Assembly: GCA_002633025.1 (NCBI GenBank)
Contig: NMRB01000032.1
Location: 591,295 to 655,294, forward strand
DNA length: 64,000 bases
From: Notospermus geniculatus
Taxonomy: Eukaryota; Nemertea; Pilidiophora; Heteronemertea; Lineidae
Direction: 5' to 3'
In this document: piece by piece, positions 61,579 through 64,000 of the stretch
Layout of the letters: each line of letters begins with the position of its first letter
Numbering within the stretch: the first letter of the stretch is position 1
Notes under the pieces: generated by a model
Databases searched by the model: none
Told to the model about the DNA's origin: nothing
The model's input: only the letters and a program-made list of their open reading frames with translations
Position numbers and translations under genes: made by a program

Positions 61579-62060
61579 AATGAGGAACCCGCCGAACTAC
61601 GCCACGACGTGGCGCTGTCAGTGTAAGACCCGGAAGTCCTATTTTCTAACAGTATTTCCATTTACTTCTTGCCCCAAAATAAACCACTCTGGACCCATGT
61701 TCCCGAAGCCGTCGTAAGGTTAACGATGTCATTACGCTATGCATTTTTCCAGTTTTAACGACATCGTTAACCTAACGACGGCTTCGGGAACATGGGTCCT
61801 GTTTGGTTCAATTTTGATTAAATTACACTGTCCTGTTTCATGTTCAAAGTTATCCATATACATGTATCACTGCTTTGTTTCGTCAGAAATGCCACAGGAT
61901 GCCAATACTGACGTCTTTTGGGGAAATTTCCACGGAAAATCGTGTAGAAAAATGTACACATGGTTTGACGACATGACGTCAACAGCGAAAAAAGTGACGT
62001 CAGTACGTCATTCGGGTCTTATACCGACTGCGCCATCTGCAGTCATGCGGGTTCCCCATT
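61579..62060. mobile_element. 482 bp foldback element with nested inverted repeats
   Basis: Outer arms: AATGAGGAACCCGC with GGCGCTGTCAGTGTAAGACCCG on the left, matched inverted by CGGGTCTTATACCGACTGCGCC and GCGGGTTCCCCATT on the right. Inside the left part is a second, almost perfect 40 bp inverted repeat (61691-61730 and 61760-61799, one mismatch). No transposase is present. Confidence 0.65.
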
Positions 62061-63169
62061 GTGGTCATCGGGGAGCATGTTGATTGAATACAATGTAGCT
62101 CTATAATAACCTACCAAGGCTGCTGTGCCGTTAAGTTCGCCTATTCCATCAGTCAACCAAGCCCCCACCGATCACTTGTAGAGATGCTGCCTTATACCAT
62201 TAGAGGGCAGGAGAATGGTTACCGGTAATCTTAAAGTACCTTGGGGCTGTGACAATGTGGGGTTTATAGTCTTTCTCTTACAGCTGGACTGATGAGACTT
62301 ACACTTGTATAAAAAATAAGTCTAAATCCTATGCAAGTACTTGTACATGTAAGTGGATGGTGGCGCTTAATGTGTATGGTGGTTGCTTAATAATGGAATT
62401 CACAATGCATGTATATCGAGCTTAAAACTGCTGTAGTGTTCAAAAGTACAGAGAATCCTCCATTAGCCGACACCTCTGCCAGAAGTGTCCTTAATAAAGA
62501 GGTGCCTCTGCATCTCATTTAGTTGTGCACTTCCTGTGTAGATATAAATAGTTCTTCCAAGCTGTTGCCTGTGCCACACCCGAATGGACGTCCCAATGAT
62601 GTAAACAAGAATCTGGGTCATTCCATATCAGCTAAAGGGTTTAGGGTCACTTCCCCAAAGCAAATGTGATTACGTAGGACATAGTTAATGAATTCTGAAA
62701 CTGAGTTCGATGTACAGTGCATGATTTGGTTATGGAATAACTTATGAAACATGAATTTGTCGTAAAAAAACAAGATACCGTATTTGTTGGCAGTGATGGG
62801 GCCAATTTTCCAAAGCGCATTTAAGCACTGAAAATAAATATTGATGTAGTAGTACTTTTTCTGGAGTCAGCATGAACCAGCCACAGTGTCGGAGCAATTT
62901 GTGGTTAGAAACCTCCACAGAATTGAGTCATGTTCTAATTTGCCAGCATTTGACTAAGTGCTGACTACGTGCTGCACTGTCATTATGCCAATTACTCCAA
63001 ACGGTTTTGTCCTACTTGCTTATTAGTCTGTTGATTCTAGTTGGTATCATTCAAGTTAGATCACCTTTACCATTGCTTATGACTATATATCATTCATGTT
63101 TTGATATTTGACCAAAAAGAAATAAAAGATATCTAATATTTTCAATACAAATGTTAGTTTTGTTGCTCA

Positions 63170-63470
63170 TTTTAGCTTACCTGGTGAGCTCTTACAGTGG
63201 TGCAGCGTCCGTTGTTGTCCATTAGCGGCACCTTTTGTAACCGCTGGGGCTGTTGACCTGAAACTTTGTACATATATACCCCTAGGTCAGATGAGCTAGA
63301 CACCAAGTTTCGGCCTGATTCTCAACAACACAGCTATGTAACTTGGTATGTATATATGTATTTAGACACCTCTTTGTTTGCAAAATTTGAACTCTATTGC
63401 ACTTCAAATATGGCTGCCAGTCATCCATCTTGAAAAATGTACTTTGGCTCATATCACATGAATTAGGCCT
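63170..63470 (-). repeat. Reverse-oriented piece of the GTGAGCT / CAAGATGGC repeat family
   Basis: It begins with AGCTTACCTGGTGAGCT. Read on the minus strand, it contains TTTTTCAAGATGGATGACTGGCAGCCATATTTGA-like sequence (abridged here as CAAGATGG, then GGCAGCCATATTTGA), matching units of the array at 19485-20000. Confidence 0.5.
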
Positions 63471-64000
63471 ACAATATCACAAAGAAAGTTAACCTGGTAT
63501 GGTGTTTCCTTGTAACATATTGACTTGACACCGTCCTGTAACTGTTGTTCGTTCTGGTACATTCACCCAGGTGTGCACATGGTCCATGCACCATTTCATT
63601 CTAGGTTTTACTCATTTCATTCTAGGTTTTACTCATTTACGCACTATTTGTAGCATGACTTTCGGCAGGGCACTACACATTATTCGTATGGGTTGCGCTA
63701 CCCTCTTCCTTATCGATGCAAGTAGAGAGGGTACCCAAAAATATAATTGTTATATTGCCTCAGATTTGTGCTGAGCTTTCTTGTGGCAGCATTACATGCA
63801 TGATTGGTGGATGGTACCGGTATGTTTGGTAGACGATTCAGAAACAAAGTGGGTCTCTGCATGCAGGAAGTCACAGACATACTTATGTGTAGTTCAGAGT
63901 TGAACTGGAGAACTTGAGACTTGCCTACATCTCAAGTGTGCCACACTTGAAAGTTGAGTCCATGACTTCAAGTGTTTGGAACAAACCATGGGGGGGGGGG

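Larger units (their letters stand above)
59288..64000. other. Probable NHERF-like 3' UTR and repeat-rich flank
   Basis: No coding exon is supported. The first AATAAA noticed after the stop is at 61467-61472, which would imply a 2.2 kb 3' UTR; this is uncertain. A nested foldback element (61579-62060) and a piece of the GTGAGCT/CTGCC repeat family (63170-63470) lie here. The window ends in a run of G (63991-64000), as at other gap edges. Confidence 0.45.

Noticed and set aside
63571-63774. Open frame with repeated ILGFTHF segment
   Set aside because: It comes from a 21 base direct duplication in non-coding flank and has no splice or homology support.
1-64000. CRISPR array, operon, phage or bacterial defence system
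   Set aside because: The DNA is intron-containing animal sequence; the regular arrays seen (about 145 bp units) are satellite-like and have no spacer pattern.

Overview
This window is animal nuclear DNA: coding sequence lies in many short exons with GT/AG junctions, separated by introns and by abundant short inverted-repeat elements. The genes are metazoan and align best to deuterostome families. The dense TAGGCC-type simple sequence, the recurring palindrome TACCGGTA and the very close but not identical tandem copies suggest a highly polymorphic marine invertebrate, probably an ambulacrarian such as an echinoderm or hemichordate. The species is inferred, not shown. Runs of N at 7093-7153 and 29529-29791, plus single Ns at 7819, 32483 and 44044, mark it as a draft assembly.

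Layout, left to right. 1-500 (-): 5' end of an acidic protein I do not recognise. 2096-5674 (+): a complete ITFG2 orthologue in 11 exons. 6458-8144 (+): a GATD1 (PDDC1) orthologue whose second half is missing. 8881-10673 (-): a complete six-exon gene for an unrecognised hydrophobic, probably membrane, protein. 12789-16854 (+): a DSTYK-like protein with an intact GTPase domain and a degenerate kinase domain. 20512-30987 (-): a CACHD1-like VWA/Cache transmembrane protein, interrupted by a gap and by two tandem internal duplications (2.6 kb and 0.6 kb). 32565-40233 (+): a complete TGFBRAP1/VPS3 orthologue in 22 exons. 41411-59287 (+): a NHERF-like scaffold with one PDZ domain, a Pro/Glu repeat region and an ERM-binding-like tail, split by a 13.9 kb intron. 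59288-64000: probable 3' UTR and repeat-rich flank.

These genes do not form a pathway. Two have endomembrane jobs: ITFG2 (KICSTOR, lysosomal nutrient sensing) and TGFBRAP1 (CORVET, early endosome tethering). Two act at the plasma membrane: CACHD1-like and NHERF-like. Several neighbours are head to head and probably share upstream regions (1-500/ITFG2, the unknown membrane protein/DSTYK-like, CACHD1-like/TGFBRAP1).

The most interesting items are the DSTYK-like protein, whose G1, G3 and G4 motifs are all present while the kinase lacks a recognisable DFG; the unknown membrane protein; the single-PDZ NHERF-like protein; and a rich set of foldback and MITE-like elements, including one beside the ITFG2 start and a nested one at 61579-62060. 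Exon coordinates were read by eye from splice consensus, continuity of reading phase and remembered family sequence. No alignment or search was run.
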